Shown: positions 10,501-20,338 of the stretch, piece after piece
How the letters are laid out: every line of letters starts with the position of its first letter
Position numbering within the stretch: position 1 is the first letter of the stretch
NCBI GenBank assembly: GCA_001600695.1
Contig: BCKQ01000001.1
Coordinates: 2,637,880-2,701,879 of the forward strand
Direction: 5' to 3'
DNA length: 64,000 nucleotides
From: Ascoidea asiatica
Lineage: Eukaryota > Ascomycota > Saccharomycetes > Ascoideales > Ascoideaceae
Program-made: the position numbers and the translations under genes
Notes under the pieces: model-generated
The model's input: only the letters and a program-made list of their open reading frames with translations
Told to the model about the DNA's origin: nothing
Databases searched by the model: none

Positions 10501-10769
10501 TCATTTAAATTAGAATATGAATTAGCTGGATCATAAAGTGCTTGATTTGAATAAGATGTTTGAGAAGGATCAAATGGAGAAGTATAAGCAGTATTTTCGG
10601 CATTTGGAGGTAAATTTGTTGAAGTAGTTTGTTGATTAGGATTATTAAGAGATTCTAAATAATCATCAGCATCAAATGAATATCTTTGTTGAGAAGGAGC
10701 TGGTGGATCATAATAAGCATTATCCTTATTACTATCATTATGACTTTGATTATTATTTGGATTACTCAT
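7512..10769 (-). CDS. Chitin synthase, class I/II (Chs1/Chs2 type)
   Basis: The ATG at 10767-10769 gives 1085 residues; the open frame runs back to a TTG at 10790 without another ATG. The first ~290 residues are Asn/Gln/Pro/Ser-rich, including a run of NMN repeats. The chitin synthase N-terminal module follows (CPVPTDL, EFSFMRYTAATSDP), then the GT2 catalytic core with VTMYNEED, LLDAGTEP, EDRILCFE (about 627) and QRRRWLNGS (about 669-677). Several membrane helices make up the C-terminal third, with a Ser/Thr-rich patch before the last two. The enzyme polymerises GlcNAc from UDP-GlcNAc at the plasma membrane for septum and wall repair. Short N-terminal module plus CPVP marks class I/II; I cannot split Chs1 from Chs2 confidently. 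It shares a 1.6 kb divergent spacer with PTP1. Confidence 0.95.
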   Translation of the reverse strand: MSNPNNNQSHNDSNKDNAYYDPPAPSQQRYSFDADDYLESLNNPNQQTTSTNLPPNAENTAYTSPFDPSQTSYSNQALYDPANSYSNLNDQNIPLVHMPTDDRPAVHSLSQIPDPLNQTQNQNQNLGPNTLQNPFDPLNPNRNDNASLFSYEDPSLIQSQTGSYISPFGDPLSQNNMNVNNMNMNNMNMNNMNMNSNISNNMSIPSQQTDGFLQNLFYSNNDSSFVDDVNNDPDFQASFPIQGESYQLNPIQPASTSGLLPDDQLLQPEMTGYEDQQRELSEKKQNTKKVNTFFGNLVLDCPVPTDLTKNYKEEHTEREFSFMRYTAATSDPRDFTKNKFSLRQSFFNPPRATELLIVVTMYNEEDHLLGRTLDGVMKNIKYICNKGEKDVWGPDGWKQIVVCIVSDGRTKINKRSQALLSTLGCYQEGFARNKVNDKDVTAHIYEYTSLVGIKNVKDDIVHFDNQTAAPVQFLFCLKEKNQKKINSHRWCFEAFCPILQPEVVVLLDAGTEPSEKSIYQLWKSFRHDPQVGGACGEIKALLGPKGKFLLNPLVAAQNFEYKMSNILDKPTESVFGFISVLPGAFSAYRYSAVANDAVGEGPLKEYFKGETLHNEPTAGIFTKNMYLAEDRILCFEIVSKKKSNWVLRYVKSASAKTDVPDKLDEFILQRRRWLNGSFFAAVYAMFHFFRIYKSGHSFKRKLLLSIQGIYNLVNLVVSWFSLGSYFLVFRILTLSLADESVNFAPGKVLSLIFLWLYAASTVSVFVCAFGNTPKGTKKMYITICVFYAVLMVYMIFAAIFLSIKAIQTIYENDDNVTFSDLVGSSTFRNLVISLLSTYVLYFLASFIYLHPWHMFTSFLQYLLLSPSYINVLNIYAFCNIQDVSWGTKGDDGAKQDLGNVKVNAKGEFELDLPTTDEQINASYKEQAAIIAQPEPVVKSIKSDEEKSKDKYAFYRTAVVLSWMACNFVIIAVVLNTGGISEVSGDDDDSTSTKRLLVRGFEFVKRMTGESASGFIKRLAADSSSSTDTTSTTTSSSSSTTSSTTKTTEEVNSGIFLGVILWLVAVMAGFRFVGCVIYLILHLFGK

Positions 10770-12399
10770 TTTTAAAAAATGATAAACCAAATTTGACTAT
10801 AATTTAGTTTTTTAATTAAACCTTTTAAACTATACTATTACTGTATCTACAAAAAAGATAATGGATATAAAATGAAGTTATGAATAAAATCAAGCCAAAA
10901 AAAAAGATAAAAAGAATATCAATAGCTATATAAAAATGAATAAGCGATATTGAATATTAAATAGAATTTAAAGACAGAATATGAAGAATATATAACTGGT
11001 AAAAGAGTGAAAATCAAATTTGAGTGAAATGCTCCCAGTAAACCAGATTCCAGGCCTAAAGATTTCCTAAAATTGAATTTAATTGAGTTGGAAATTCAAT
11101 TGTTATTGAATTTAATATGGATATGAATATATTTATAAAATCACCATTAAATTGATAATAACAACTTATAAGATCTTAACTATAAACTTCGGGCGATTGT
11201 AAAGATATATTCTTATCACAGTTACTGAAGTCACAGGATTTTTAGCTTTCAATGGGACAATCACTGCCTGAAGCCGAATGGTCGAAAAGGGGACCTCTCA
11301 GAAGGGTCTTCTACAAAGTGAAACTCCCAGTTACAGAAACCTCTGTGACCCAAGGCTGTGGATGGATATTGTCTTTCAGCGGCGGTGCAGTAGTAGCCAA
11401 GCCTGCAATCTAGAGGCTGTTTTTAGCTTGCATTTATCTAGGCACAGCTTTCAGGGGAAAATTCTATTTTGAGCAGGGATCTTATAAGATTGTAGTACTT
11501 GCAGGGGTTCCTGGGCTCTGGTAAGTTTTAGAGTGAAGAACAATTTTAATGTTTATTATTACTGACAAAAGTTAGTCTAGCTCTGGGTTACCCGTTTTTT
11601 ATTTATCAGCTGGACGCCACACCCAAAGAAAACGTCGCTTGAAAAAAATGCGCAGCTCTGGCTTGATTCAAAAAAATCAACGGATATGAAAACCAAGCAT
11701 TGGATACAGAAAATATTAACTGGACTAGGAGCTTTCAACCAGAATATGTAACAAAGCGTCTCGGTTTTATCATGGAACGGGTACCTGCTGAAAACTACAC
11801 AAAATAACAGAGTAATGGTCCAAAAATAGATTAGCCCAATATAAAAACCGGGTAATATTTTTAAAGGAAAGTACAATGTAACATTAGTGTCCTGAATATT
11901 TTGGTTTTTTGCCCTGAGACAGGGTGCAAGTCCTGAGGGTCCCGAGTTTTGTTCTAGAGAAAAAGAATCCGAATGAGCCAAAAAGTACTAAACTGGAGTG
12001 CATTATTGAAGAAATGAACTACTGTTTATTTCGATATGCGTGTAAAAAGGTCACTCTAAAACTATTAAATGCTTGTTTATGATGATTTTAAGTAGAGGAA
12101 AAAAAAAATAAACATTTAACTAGAAAAACTTCATAAGTACCCGTACAGATTAAAATAGTTTAAATTATGGAACAAATCATGAGTTTTTTGCTTGACAAAT
12201 CAACTTCTGAAAACTAGTGTAGAGTAAAACCAATTTATTGAGTGATTGATAAATCATCTAATCAATTAATCAGCAGATTAATTTTTTTTTATATAAAAGG
12301 TGTCTTTTATCTTATCTCATATTCCTTTTATATTATTAAAATATTTCAGATATTTTACTTCAAATAAAAAAAAACACCTCAATTATTTTCAAAAAGAAA
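10770..12399. promoter_or_regulatory. Divergent CHS/PTP1 intergenic region with GC-richer island
   Basis: 1.63 kb lie between the divergent CHS and PTP1 starts. A GC-richer island at about 11180-11560 carries two neat hairpins (AGAAG/CTTCT at 11300-11312; GTTACAGA/TCTGTGAC at 11330-11349) and a 53-codon ATG frame (11252-11413) with no recognisable product. A Reb1-like TTACCCG lies at 11588-11594 and a Rap1-like ACCCGTACA near 12140. Stretch 11577-11981 is open on the minus strand but has no ATG. The remaining flanks are AT-rich promoter. Site identities come from budding-yeast consensus motifs only. Confidence 0.4.
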
Positions 12400-14397
12400 A
12401 TGAAACGAGATTCAATAATAACTTTCGATATAAATAGTTTCCGTAAATGTTTTTCTCTTAATTCTTCATCGTCATCTTCATCATCATCTTCATCAAATTT
12501 TTTTTCTCATTTTCTTCCAACTTCTGATTCTAATTCTAAATTAGAAAATAAAGATAATATCAAGATTAATAAATCAATCATTAATACGGATAATAATGAT
12601 GATAATAAAAATATTATTAAGGATATTATTATCAAGAATAACGATATAAAGGATAATGATGATAGGAAAGATATTACTGATAATGATAGCGATTATGATA
12701 ATGATAATAACAATTCAAATAACAATATAGATGAAATTATTGAAAACTCATTCAATAATAATAAAAATCAATCTCAATTACCAAGACAAAATTCTCATAA
12801 ATTTTCTTCTCCTTCAAAATTCTTAACATCAAAATCTTTCTCAAGAAATAATTCTGAAATAAGAAGTAAATCACCAAAAAGAGGTTTATCTCCATTAAGA
12901 AGTTTATCAATTCATAAAATAAAATCTCCGATTAATTCTTCAACAATTGAAAAAAGTTTAAAATCAATTTTTAACAATAACAATAATGAGAATAATGAGA
13001 TTACTGAAAATAATGAAAATAATGAAAATAATGAAATAAGTGAACCAATACTTCCATCTTATTTAAATCAGTCAAATGAACAGTTATTATTAAAATTCGA
13101 TCAAATAAAACAAGAAGAAGATGAAAGAATTCATGATGGTATAATTTTTGGTACTGAATCAAAATGGTGTTTACATCTTGCAGCCAATGGTTTTTTAGAA
13201 AATAGGAATAGATATGCAAATGTTTTACCTTGGGATAATACAAGAGTTAAACTTAATTCAATAATTAATGATTTTGATTATTCTGATTATATCAATGCAT
13301 CTTATATAAATTTAAATATTTCAAGTTTTTCAAACAAATCAAAAAATTATATTGCTACTCAAGGTCCAACAAAATTAACTTATTCTCATTTTTGGCAAAT
13401 GTGTTATCATGAATCAAATCCTTTTAATAATGATCCAATTATAATTGTAATGGTGACTCCATTAATTGAAAGAGGGAAAGAAAAGTGTTTTAAATATTGG
13501 CCAGATTCAGAAAATAATGAAATTTTATTACAATCAAATAATATTTGTAAACAAGATGATATTGAAAATGAAATTGAAAACAAAGTAAATGAAGGTTTTA
13601 AATATTCTTTAAAAATTAAATACTTAGAAGAAATTAATGATGATAATGATTTTTCACATTTAGTTATGTCAATTGAACCAATTTCAAATAAAAATACTCC
13701 TTCAGATCTATTTTTAAAAAATTATAAAAAAAAAATTGTTCATCATTTTTATTATGATAAATGGCAAGATTTTAATAAGCCTGATAATCATAAATCAATT
13801 GTTAATTTAAGTCAAATAAGTGATGAATTAATTCGTTCAAGTTCAAATAATTCAAATCCATTATATACACATTGTGCAGCAGGAGTTGGAAGAACAGGAA
13901 CTTTTATAACTTTAGATTATTTATTAAATTATTGTAAAGATTTTGTTTCAGAAAATGATGATTTAATTATTGAACAAAATAAATCTTTATCTTTTTCTTC
14001 ATTATCAAATAATAATTTAAATTCCAATTCTAATTCAAATTCAAATTCAAATTTAGATACAGATACGGGTTCTCAATCTACAAATACTTCAAATTCTGAT
14101 TCTAATTCAAATTCAAATTTAAACTCGAATATAAATTCCAACTCTAATTCAAGTATAAGTTCTAAATCTTTTGATAATTCTGAAGAGAATCTTGAAAATA
14201 AAGATATTGACGTTATTGAAACAATTATTAGATCATTAAGGGAACAAAGAATGATGATGGTTCAAAGTAAATATCAATTTTTATTTATTTATGATACTGC
14301 AAAGTCTATATGGAAAGAAAGACATATTAATGATGATAAATGTAAATCCAAGAATGTTATAAGTGATTCTGACTCAGAAGAGAAAATGATCAGTTAA
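12400..14397 (+). CDS. PTP1: Protein tyrosine phosphatase Ptp1 with long N-terminal extension
   Basis: The 665-residue product ends in a classical PTP domain. RNRYANVLPWDNTRVKL and KNYIATQGPTK give the substrate-recognition regions, FWQMCYH follows, then VMVTPLIERGKEKCFKYWP, the WPD-type loop KWQDFNKP, and the P-loop HCAAGVGRTGTF with catalytic Cys492 and Arg498. The C-terminal helix carries EQRMMMVQSKYQFLFIY. These stretches match yeast Ptp1 (335 residues) better than Ptp2/Ptp3. Two additions are unusual: an N-terminal low-complexity region of about 240 residues (poly-Ser, Asn/Asp-rich, then basic Ser-Pro motifs), and an 80-90-residue Ser/Asn insertion after the P-loop helix (about 515-600). 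The catalytic residues are intact, so activity is expected. Confidence 0.93.
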   Translation: MKRDSIITFDINSFRKCFSLNSSSSSSSSSSSNFFSHFLPTSDSNSKLENKDNIKINKSIINTDNNDDNKNIIKDIIIKNNDIKDNDDRKDITDNDSDYDNDNNNSNNNIDEIIENSFNNNKNQSQLPRQNSHKFSSPSKFLTSKSFSRNNSEIRSKSPKRGLSPLRSLSIHKIKSPINSSTIEKSLKSIFNNNNNENNEITENNENNENNEISEPILPSYLNQSNEQLLLKFDQIKQEEDERIHDGIIFGTESKWCLHLAANGFLENRNRYANVLPWDNTRVKLNSIINDFDYSDYINASYINLNISSFSNKSKNYIATQGPTKLTYSHFWQMCYHESNPFNNDPIIIVMVTPLIERGKEKCFKYWPDSENNEILLQSNNICKQDDIENEIENKVNEGFKYSLKIKYLEEINDDNDFSHLVMSIEPISNKNTPSDLFLKNYKKKIVHHFYYDKWQDFNKPDNHKSIVNLSQISDELIRSSSNNSNPLYTHCAAGVGRTGTFITLDYLLNYCKDFVSENDDLIIEQNKSLSFSSLSNNNLNSNSNSNSNSNLDTDTGSQSTNTSNSDSNSNSNLNSNINSNSNSSISSKSFDNSEENLENKDIDVIETIIRSLREQRMMMVQSKYQFLFIYDTAKSIWKERHINDDKCKSKNVISDSDSEEKMIS

Positions 14398-14892
14398 TTG
14401 ATCAATTCATTTAAGTTTTTTTCAAGTTCTTTTACGCTTTTTATTTTATATTTTATGTTTTATGTTTGGTTTATTTTATTTTATTTTAGTTTATTTAATT
14501 TTTATTCAATTCAATATTCAAATAAGAATCGGTTACTTTTGATTAATTTTAATTAGTTTTAGTTATTTAAAATCAAATAATATGTATTATATATACCTTC
14601 CGAATTTTAATAATTAATAAATTTCATTTCAGATTAAGTTAATTTGTAAAGTAAATTCATATATAATATTCTTAATTTCAAAAATATGGATTAGTAATTA
14701 TTATATTACTAATTTTCAAAAGAAATTAGGCAATAACGTTAATAACTTTAACGTTGAAGAACACTGAAACGGTGGTGAATTTTATTAAGCATAAATTTGA
14801 AATTGCAGTAATTGCAGTGAGCATATAAATATTGAAGAATAGTTAAGTAAAAAGAGATAATAGAAAAATTTAGTATATTAATTAAAATAAAA
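14398..14892. promoter_or_regulatory. Intergenic / promoter of the fRMsr gene
   Basis: An AT-rich spacer with a perfect 9-bp inverted repeat (ATTAGTAAT 14690-14698, ATTACTAAT 14705-14713) and two TAACGTT copies 15 bases apart (14734-14740 and 14749-14755), about 140-200 bp upstream of the next ATG. No gene is seen. Confidence 0.45.
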
Positions 14893-15453
14893 ATGTCTTC
14901 TACAGAGAAAAAACATCATGGAGATTACTCTAACTTTTCGGATAATATTAATTCTAAAGAAGGAATATTAAAGGAAATTATTGAAAATTATAAAGCACTA
15001 TCATTAGAACAAAATAATTGGGTTTGTAATTTATCAAATGCTTCATCTTTGATATGGCATGCATATCAATCAATGAATAAATTAAAATTATCTAAAGCTA
15101 ATGTAAATTGGTCTGGATTTTATGTAATTGATGAAGAATATAAAGATCAATTGATTCTTGGCCCATTTCAAGGAAAAGTTGCTTGTCAAACAATTAAATT
15201 TAATAAAGGAGTGTGTGGTAAAAGTGCAACTTCAATGGAAACTCAACTAGTTAAAGATGTTTCAAAATTTGCTGGACATATAGCTTGTGATGGAGAGACA
15301 AAAAGTGAAATTGTAGTTCCAATAATAGAAGGAAATATCTTAAGAGGTGTTTTAGATATAGATTCAATTACATTAAATGGATTTGATGAAGTGGATAAAA
15401 GGTATTTGAAGGAGTTGTCTGATTTAATAGCTAACAGTTGTAAATGGGATTAA
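14893..15453 (+). CDS. Free methionine-R-sulfoxide reductase (GAF-domain fRMsr)
   Basis: The 186-residue product is a single GAF domain of the fRMsr family (yeast YKL069W, 180 residues), which reduces free methionine-(R)-sulfoxide using thioredoxin. Motifs are NWSGFYV (71-77), LILGPFQGKVAC (87-98), and the tail LRGVLDIDS (150-158). The three active-site cysteines are at 98, 108 and 132; their spacing (10 and 24) is identical to Cys91/101/125 of the yeast enzyme, so catalysis should be intact. It is presumably cytosolic, as no targeting signal is seen. It starts with ATG after an AAATAAAA leader. Confidence 0.93.
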   Translation: MSSTEKKHHGDYSNFSDNINSKEGILKEIIENYKALSLEQNNWVCNLSNASSLIWHAYQSMNKLKLSKANVNWSGFYVIDEEYKDQLILGPFQGKVACQTIKFNKGVCGKSATSMETQLVKDVSKFAGHIACDGETKSEIVVPIIEGNILRGVLDIDSITLNGFDEVDKRYLKELSDLIANSCKWD

Positions 15454-16129
15454 AAATTCTTTTCTTCTTTCCAGTACAGTGTGAGAAGTAATAATTGGTG
15501 TTAACACAGCTGTTATACCCCTTCTATATATTCTATATTTTATTTTTTATATGTTCTATGTTCTTTATTTGCTTCTTCTGCTTCTTCTGCTTCCTCTGCC
15601 TCGGCTTGTGTAACGAGGAACGCCACCCTTTTTTAACTGCAATTGTCATCACCGCCGTCATCGCCATCATCTTTTTATTCTCTGATTCAATGGAACAGCA
15701 GCAGAATCGCTTCTTTGCTTCTTTGCTTCTTGTTTTGTTGATGTTTTACTCCATTTGAAAGCCAGCACCAAAACAGCGGCGTTTGTTACGCAAAGCGATT
15801 TCTCATTTCTGTTTCAGTGTTTTAGTGGTTTAGTGATCAGTAATCATTCTCTGCTTTGAAGCTCCAATGCTTTAAATGTCTTAATTATTATTCTTTGGTG
15901 TTCTGGTGTTTTGATGTTTTGATGTTTAGCGTTTATTATTGGTATTATTATTTTATATCCATTTTCAATTGAGTAATTGAATTGGGTATTCCATATTTTA
16001 TTATCATAACTTATAATAAAAGAGAAAGTCCTTTTTATTATTACTTTTTTATTATCCTTTTTGCTAGATGAGCTTTTAATCGCATTCAAATATACTGTAA
16101 TATATAATAAAAATTTATCAAAAATAATA
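15454..16129. other. Intergenic region upstream of the PhoD-like gene
   Basis: The left half is pyrimidine-rich on the plus strand with two short tandem repeats (CTTCTTCTG-type at 15569-15600, CTTCTTTG-type at 15709-15733) and a GC-richer centre near 15600-15680. The frame open from 15495 starts at TTG and is hydrophobic by composition only, so I do not call a gene. Confidence 0.5.
15709..15733. repeat. CTTCTTTG tandem repeat
   Basis: Three 8-base copies in a pyrimidine tract; a similar 9-base CTTCTTCTG array lies at 15569-15600. Confidence 0.75.
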
Positions 16130-18196
16130 ATGTCAGTTTTGGATTCTCAAAATCCAATTCAATTTCCTAAAAAAAATGATAATTTAGAATATTATTCTTC
16201 AATTGCTTTAAACTCTTTAAATTGTGAAAAATCTTTAGAAGTTCAAGATTCAATAATAAAATGTGGTCCACTTCTAAGATTAATTGGAACTTTAGAAAAA
16301 AATTCAGTTGATTATAGAGCTTCTTTATTATTAGTTACAACAACAAATTTACCTCCAAAAATTGAATATTCTCTTCAACAAGTTGCTGATCCAAATTCTC
16401 CTTTAATTTTAGATACTGGAAAATTCTCTTCTCATTTAATTTATAGAGCTTATGATCATTATTTTTGGAGATATGATATTTTATTATTTATGACTACTGT
16501 TGATCAAAAATGTAAATATTTTATTGACAATATTGAAAAAGTTGAATATGAATTTTATATACCTGCAAAAGGAAAATCAATGAATATTCTTTCTTTTTCA
16601 TGTAATGGGTTTTCTTTAGCAACTGATACAAAAGATTATAAAAATTCTTTATGGTTTGATGTTTTAAAAAATCATTATTCTTTAAATTATCATGTAATGA
16701 TTGGTGGTGGTGATCAAATATATTGTGATGCAATCAAAAATTCTTCAAAAGTTTTTAATAATTGGTTAAATGAAAAAAATCCAATAAAAAAAAGAAAACA
16801 AAAACTTACAAAAGAAATGAGATATTCTTTTGATAAATTTTATTTTAATCAATATCTTTTATGGTTTGGTCAAGGTTATTGGGAAGGTCCAAATGGTAAA
16901 ACTCGTCAAGCTTTATTTCCAATTGCTATGGCTACAATTCCTTCTATAAATATCTTTGATGATCATGATATTATTGATGGTTATGGAACTTATAATCATA
17001 AAACTATGTCTTCAGAAGTTTTTAAAGGTCTTGGAATTCTGGCTTTTAAATATTATATGCTTTTTCAACATCATACTAATTATGATTTAGATGATTCCTT
17101 TATTCTTGATCCATGCTGGATTTCTGGTAAAATCCCTGGCCCTTATATTGGTCAAACTTCTCATTCAGTTTTTGCTCGTCTTGGTTCAAATATAGCTTTT
17201 TTAGGTTTAGATTGTAGAACTGAAAGAACTCATTCTCAAGTTGTTTCCGATTTAACTTATGAAATTGTTTTTAAAAGATTAAATAGAGAAATCAAAAATT
17301 CAAATAATGAAATTAAACATTTATTAGTTTTATTAGGTGTTCCAATTGCTTATCCAAGATTAGTTTGGTTGGAAAAATTATTTACTTCTAAAATTTTTTA
17401 TCCAATTAAAAAAATTTCTCAAATGGGTGTTGCTGCTAAAGGTTTAGTAAATGAATTTGATGGTTCTATTGAATTATTAGATGATTTAGAAGATCATTGG
17501 TGTGCTGCAAATCATAAATCTGAAAGAAATATACTTGTAGGTAAATTACAAGATTTCGGTGCTCAAAATGGTGTTAGAATAACAATTTTATCTGGTGATG
17601 TTCATTTATGTGCTATTGGTAGATTTAATTCAAAAATACATAAACATAGTGTAAGTGAAAAAAAAATTGAAGCTAATGAACATATTTTAAAAACTCCTGA
17701 AGCTGATCCTAGATTAATATTTAATGTTATATCTTCTGCTATTGTAAATGTTGCACCTCCTGATGCTATGGCTACTTTACTTTTTAAACGATCAAAAGTT
17801 CATCATTTCGATAAAAATACTGATGAAGATATGGTTCCAATTTTTCAAATGGATACAGATGGTTCTCAGAGATCAAATAATGAATTTTTAAATAAACGTA
17901 ATTATGCTGATATTGTTTGTTTAAAACAACATCCTGAATATAATGAAAGTATTATGAATTTTTCAACTCCTATTATAAAAAAACCAGGTAATATAAAATC
18001 TGATCTAGTTTCTTCTACAGAAGCTAATATAAATTCTCATACAATTGGTTATCCTGTTTTTCCTGATGGATTATGTGCAAGATTACATGTCGAAAATGAA
18101 AAAACTGTCCCAAATTCTGAGCTTGCTCAATATGAATTAATCATTCCTCCATTATTACAAAAAACAACATTACAAGATATAGGTATTAAATATTAA
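16130..18196 (+). CDS. PhoD-like metallophosphatase family protein
   Basis: ATG 16130 gives 688 residues; the frame upstream to 16061 begins with TTG and has no ATG. Metal-binding motifs of the PhoD-like family are present in order: MIGGGDQIYCD (about 189-199), NIFDDHDIIDGYGTY (about 274-288) and ILSGDVHLCAIGRF (about 486-499). The family hydrolyses phosphomonoesters or diesters with bound metal ions. Fungal members of this type are intracellular and uncharacterised, and no signal peptide is visible here. The substrate is unknown to me. Confidence 0.85.
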   Translation: MSVLDSQNPIQFPKKNDNLEYYSSIALNSLNCEKSLEVQDSIIKCGPLLRLIGTLEKNSVDYRASLLLVTTTNLPPKIEYSLQQVADPNSPLILDTGKFSSHLIYRAYDHYFWRYDILLFMTTVDQKCKYFIDNIEKVEYEFYIPAKGKSMNILSFSCNGFSLATDTKDYKNSLWFDVLKNHYSLNYHVMIGGGDQIYCDAIKNSSKVFNNWLNEKNPIKKRKQKLTKEMRYSFDKFYFNQYLLWFGQGYWEGPNGKTRQALFPIAMATIPSINIFDDHDIIDGYGTYNHKTMSSEVFKGLGILAFKYYMLFQHHTNYDLDDSFILDPCWISGKIPGPYIGQTSHSVFARLGSNIAFLGLDCRTERTHSQVVSDLTYEIVFKRLNREIKNSNNEIKHLLVLLGVPIAYPRLVWLEKLFTSKIFYPIKKISQMGVAAKGLVNEFDGSIELLDDLEDHWCAANHKSERNILVGKLQDFGAQNGVRITILSGDVHLCAIGRFNSKIHKHSVSEKKIEANEHILKTPEADPRLIFNVISSAIVNVAPPDAMATLLFKRSKVHHFDKNTDEDMVPIFQMDTDGSQRSNNEFLNKRNYADIVCLKQHPEYNESIMNFSTPIIKKPGNIKSDLVSSTEANINSHTIGYPVFPDGLCARLHVENEKTVPNSELAQYELIIPPLLQKTTLQDIGIKY

Positions 18197-18685
18197 TTCC
18201 ATATCAATATGACCTTTAAGATCTTCACATATTGCCTTTATTATTATTATTTTTATTATTATTATTATTATAATTATTTTTATTTTCATTTTTATTGTTG
18301 TTATTGTTGTTATTGTTGTTATTGTTATTATTGTTATTATTTGTTTCTTTGTATTTTTAATAGCTCACTTTTCTTTTGTTTACTAACTGATTAATTATGT
18401 TCTTTATTTAAAATTTCATAGAGAGTAATAATGTACATTATGTAATATTATAATATCAATCTTTAGAATGTAATTTAGTAGTTTATAATACTTTAAATTT
18501 GAAAACATAAAGTATGATGAATAGTTTTCTACATTTAAAAATTTTTAAAAATTCAAATAAAAATATTTAGTACAAGAATTATATTTACATGCTTTATGCT
18601 CGAGAAATTAATTTGAAATCAATTGAATTTAATAATCTAAAATTTTAACCGATATTCAATTAAAAAACTGTTTATTGATGTTTTT
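18197..18685. other. Convergent intergenic region, microsatellites
   Basis: The spacer between the 3' ends of the PhoD-like gene and HAS1 contains a long TTA/TTG/TTTTA array, then plain AT-rich sequence. No gene is seen. Confidence 0.6.
18237..18348. repeat. TTA and TTATTG microsatellite block
   Basis: TTA trinucleotide runs pass into repeated TTATTGTTG units in the 3' flank of the PhoD-like gene. Confidence 0.8.
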
Positions 18686-20338
18686 CTAATGACTACGCGA
18701 TTTTTTCTTTTTACCACTTGCTCCAATTGAAATATTTACTTTTGGAGGGGCACTAAACCCAAAACTTTTAGCTACCTTGGTTAAATCTAACTTATCAACA
18801 TTATAAACTAATTTTGTCTGATGACTAGCATATGCTTGTAAATAAGAGCGAAACCCATCTTTTGCACTTTGATGTAATAAATAATTACTACTAATTAAAT
18901 TTTCAAGTTCCCTCTGAACATTTGCAATTTTATTTGTAGGAAATTCATATTCATTTAATGGAACTTTATGCTGTTTTAGATATCTTAAAAATCCTAACTC
19001 TGAAGGTATTAGAAACATTAAAGATTTACCTTTTCCATTTGAACCTCTTGCAGTTCTTCCAACCCTATGAATATAATCAGTTGGATCATCTGGTGGGTCA
19101 AATTGAATAATCCAATCAACAGCAGGAATATCTAAACCTCTTGCAGCTACATCCGTGCAGACCAATATACCTTTTTCAGCATTACAGAATTCAAAAAATG
19201 TATTTGTTCTTTTTTGTTGTTTTTGTTTACCATGTAAATCAAGTACTGGTAAATCAATATAATTTAATAATTCACTATAATATTTGACTGAGTTACATGA
19301 TGAAACAAATACAATCACTTTTTTTTTTTGATTTCTTTTCAAAAAGGAGAATAGAAGTAAAAATCTTTTATCTGAATCACAAATAACATAACCTTGTTCT
19401 AAACCATCCGCTGTTGAATGCTGAGCTTCACTGGCAACATTGATATAAAGAGGGCCAGGCCTTAAAGAAACTCTAGCAAGATCTTCAACTTTAGTGGTTT
19501 GAGTAGCAGAAAATAGCATACTTTGTCTATTATCATTGGGTAATATTTTTATAATTTGTTTCATTTCTTCTTCAAAACCAATTTGTAAAATTCTATCAGC
19601 TTCATCAATAACTAAAGCTTTTAAATTTTTAAAGACAAAACCTCTAGTATTTTGCAAATGATCCAAAAGTCTACCAGGGGTTGCAATAACTAAATTTACA
19701 CCTTTAATAAGTTTTTCAGCTTCAGCTCTACGATTATTACCACCAATAACAATACCAAATGTTTGTGAGTGAAATTCCATTAATTCTCTTGCAACGCCAA
19801 AAATTTGCAAAGCAAGTTCTCTTGTTGGTGAAACAACTATAACTCCAGTTCCATTTCTTGGCTTGAATTTTAGAGAATGTAGCATTTCAATTGCAGGAAT
19901 TAAAAAAGCCAAAGTTTTTCCTGAACCTGTTTTTGCTGCACCCAAAACATCTCTTCCAGCCATAAGGGGAGGTATAGTTCGTGCTTGGACTGGTGTCATT
20001 TTAGTAAAACCCATTTTTTCTATTGCTTTTAAAGTTGATGGAGATAACTGTAAGTCAGCAAAATTTTCTTGGACTTCAGTTGAGGGATCAGGCACCGTTA
20101 GAGGGTTCTCTTCTATTTTTTTTTCCAAATTTTCACTTGATTTTTCTTTTGTTTCTTCTATATCATTTTCAGTTATGGTTTTCTCAACCTTAGCTTCTTT
20201 TGTTTTTGAATCAGCACTTGCGGGTAGATATTTTGCTTTTAATTTTTTCTGTAACTTATCTGCTTTAGCCTTATCATCTGAAGCACTAGCTTTAACTTTT
20301 GTTATCTTTGATTTCTGTTTTTTAATATTTGCAGTCAT
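18686..20338 (-). CDS. HAS1: ATP-dependent RNA helicase Has1 (DEAD box)
   Basis: The 550-residue product carries the full DEAD-box motif set: F-A-D-L with a Q motif (TPVQARTIP, 115-123), GSGKT (138-142), PTREL (171-175), TPGR (220-223), DEAD (245-248), SAT (277-279), a C-terminal ARGLDIP and HRVGRTARG. The first ~90 residues are Lys/Glu-rich. [18 protein letters not shown] and the C-terminal [15 protein letters not shown] identify it as Has1, which acts in the nucleolus on both pre-40S and pre-60S particles and releases snoRNAs (yeast Has1 is 505 residues). It ends in a basic KKKKSRSH tail. The start at 20338 is followed by an AT-rich divergent promoter shared with the carrier gene. Confidence 0.96.
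   Translation of the reverse strand: MTANIKKQKSKITKVKASASDDKAKADKLQKKLKAKYLPASADSKTKEAKVEKTITENDIEETKEKSSENLEKKIEENPLTVPDPSTEVQENFADLQLSPSTLKAIEKMGFTKMTPVQARTIPPLMAGRDVLGAAKTGSGKTLAFLIPAIEMLHSLKFKPRNGTGVIVVSPTRELALQIFGVARELMEFHSQTFGIVIGGNNRRAEAEKLIKGVNLVIATPGRLLDHLQNTRGFVFKNLKALVIDEADRILQIGFEEEMKQIIKILPNDNRQSMLFSATQTTKVEDLARVSLRPGPLYINVASEAQHSTADGLEQGYVICDSDKRFLLLFSFLKRNQKKKVIVFVSSCNSVKYYSELLNYIDLPVLDLHGKQKQQKRTNTFFEFCNAEKGILVCTDVAARGLDIPAVDWIIQFDPPDDPTDYIHRVGRTARGSNGKGKSLMFLIPSELGFLRYLKQHKVPLNEYEFPTNKIANVQRELENLISSNYLLHQSAKDGFRSYLQAYASHQTKLVYNVDKLDLTKVAKSFGFSAPPKVNISIGASGKKKKSRSH

Noticed and set aside
11577-11981. 134-codon minus-strand frame in the CHS/PTP1 spacer
   Set aside because: Starts at TTG with no internal ATG; hydrophobic composition only.
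15495-15758. 87-codon hydrophobic frame after the fRMsr gene
   Set aside because: Starts at TTG; the hydrophobicity comes from a CTT/TTT pyrimidine tract.
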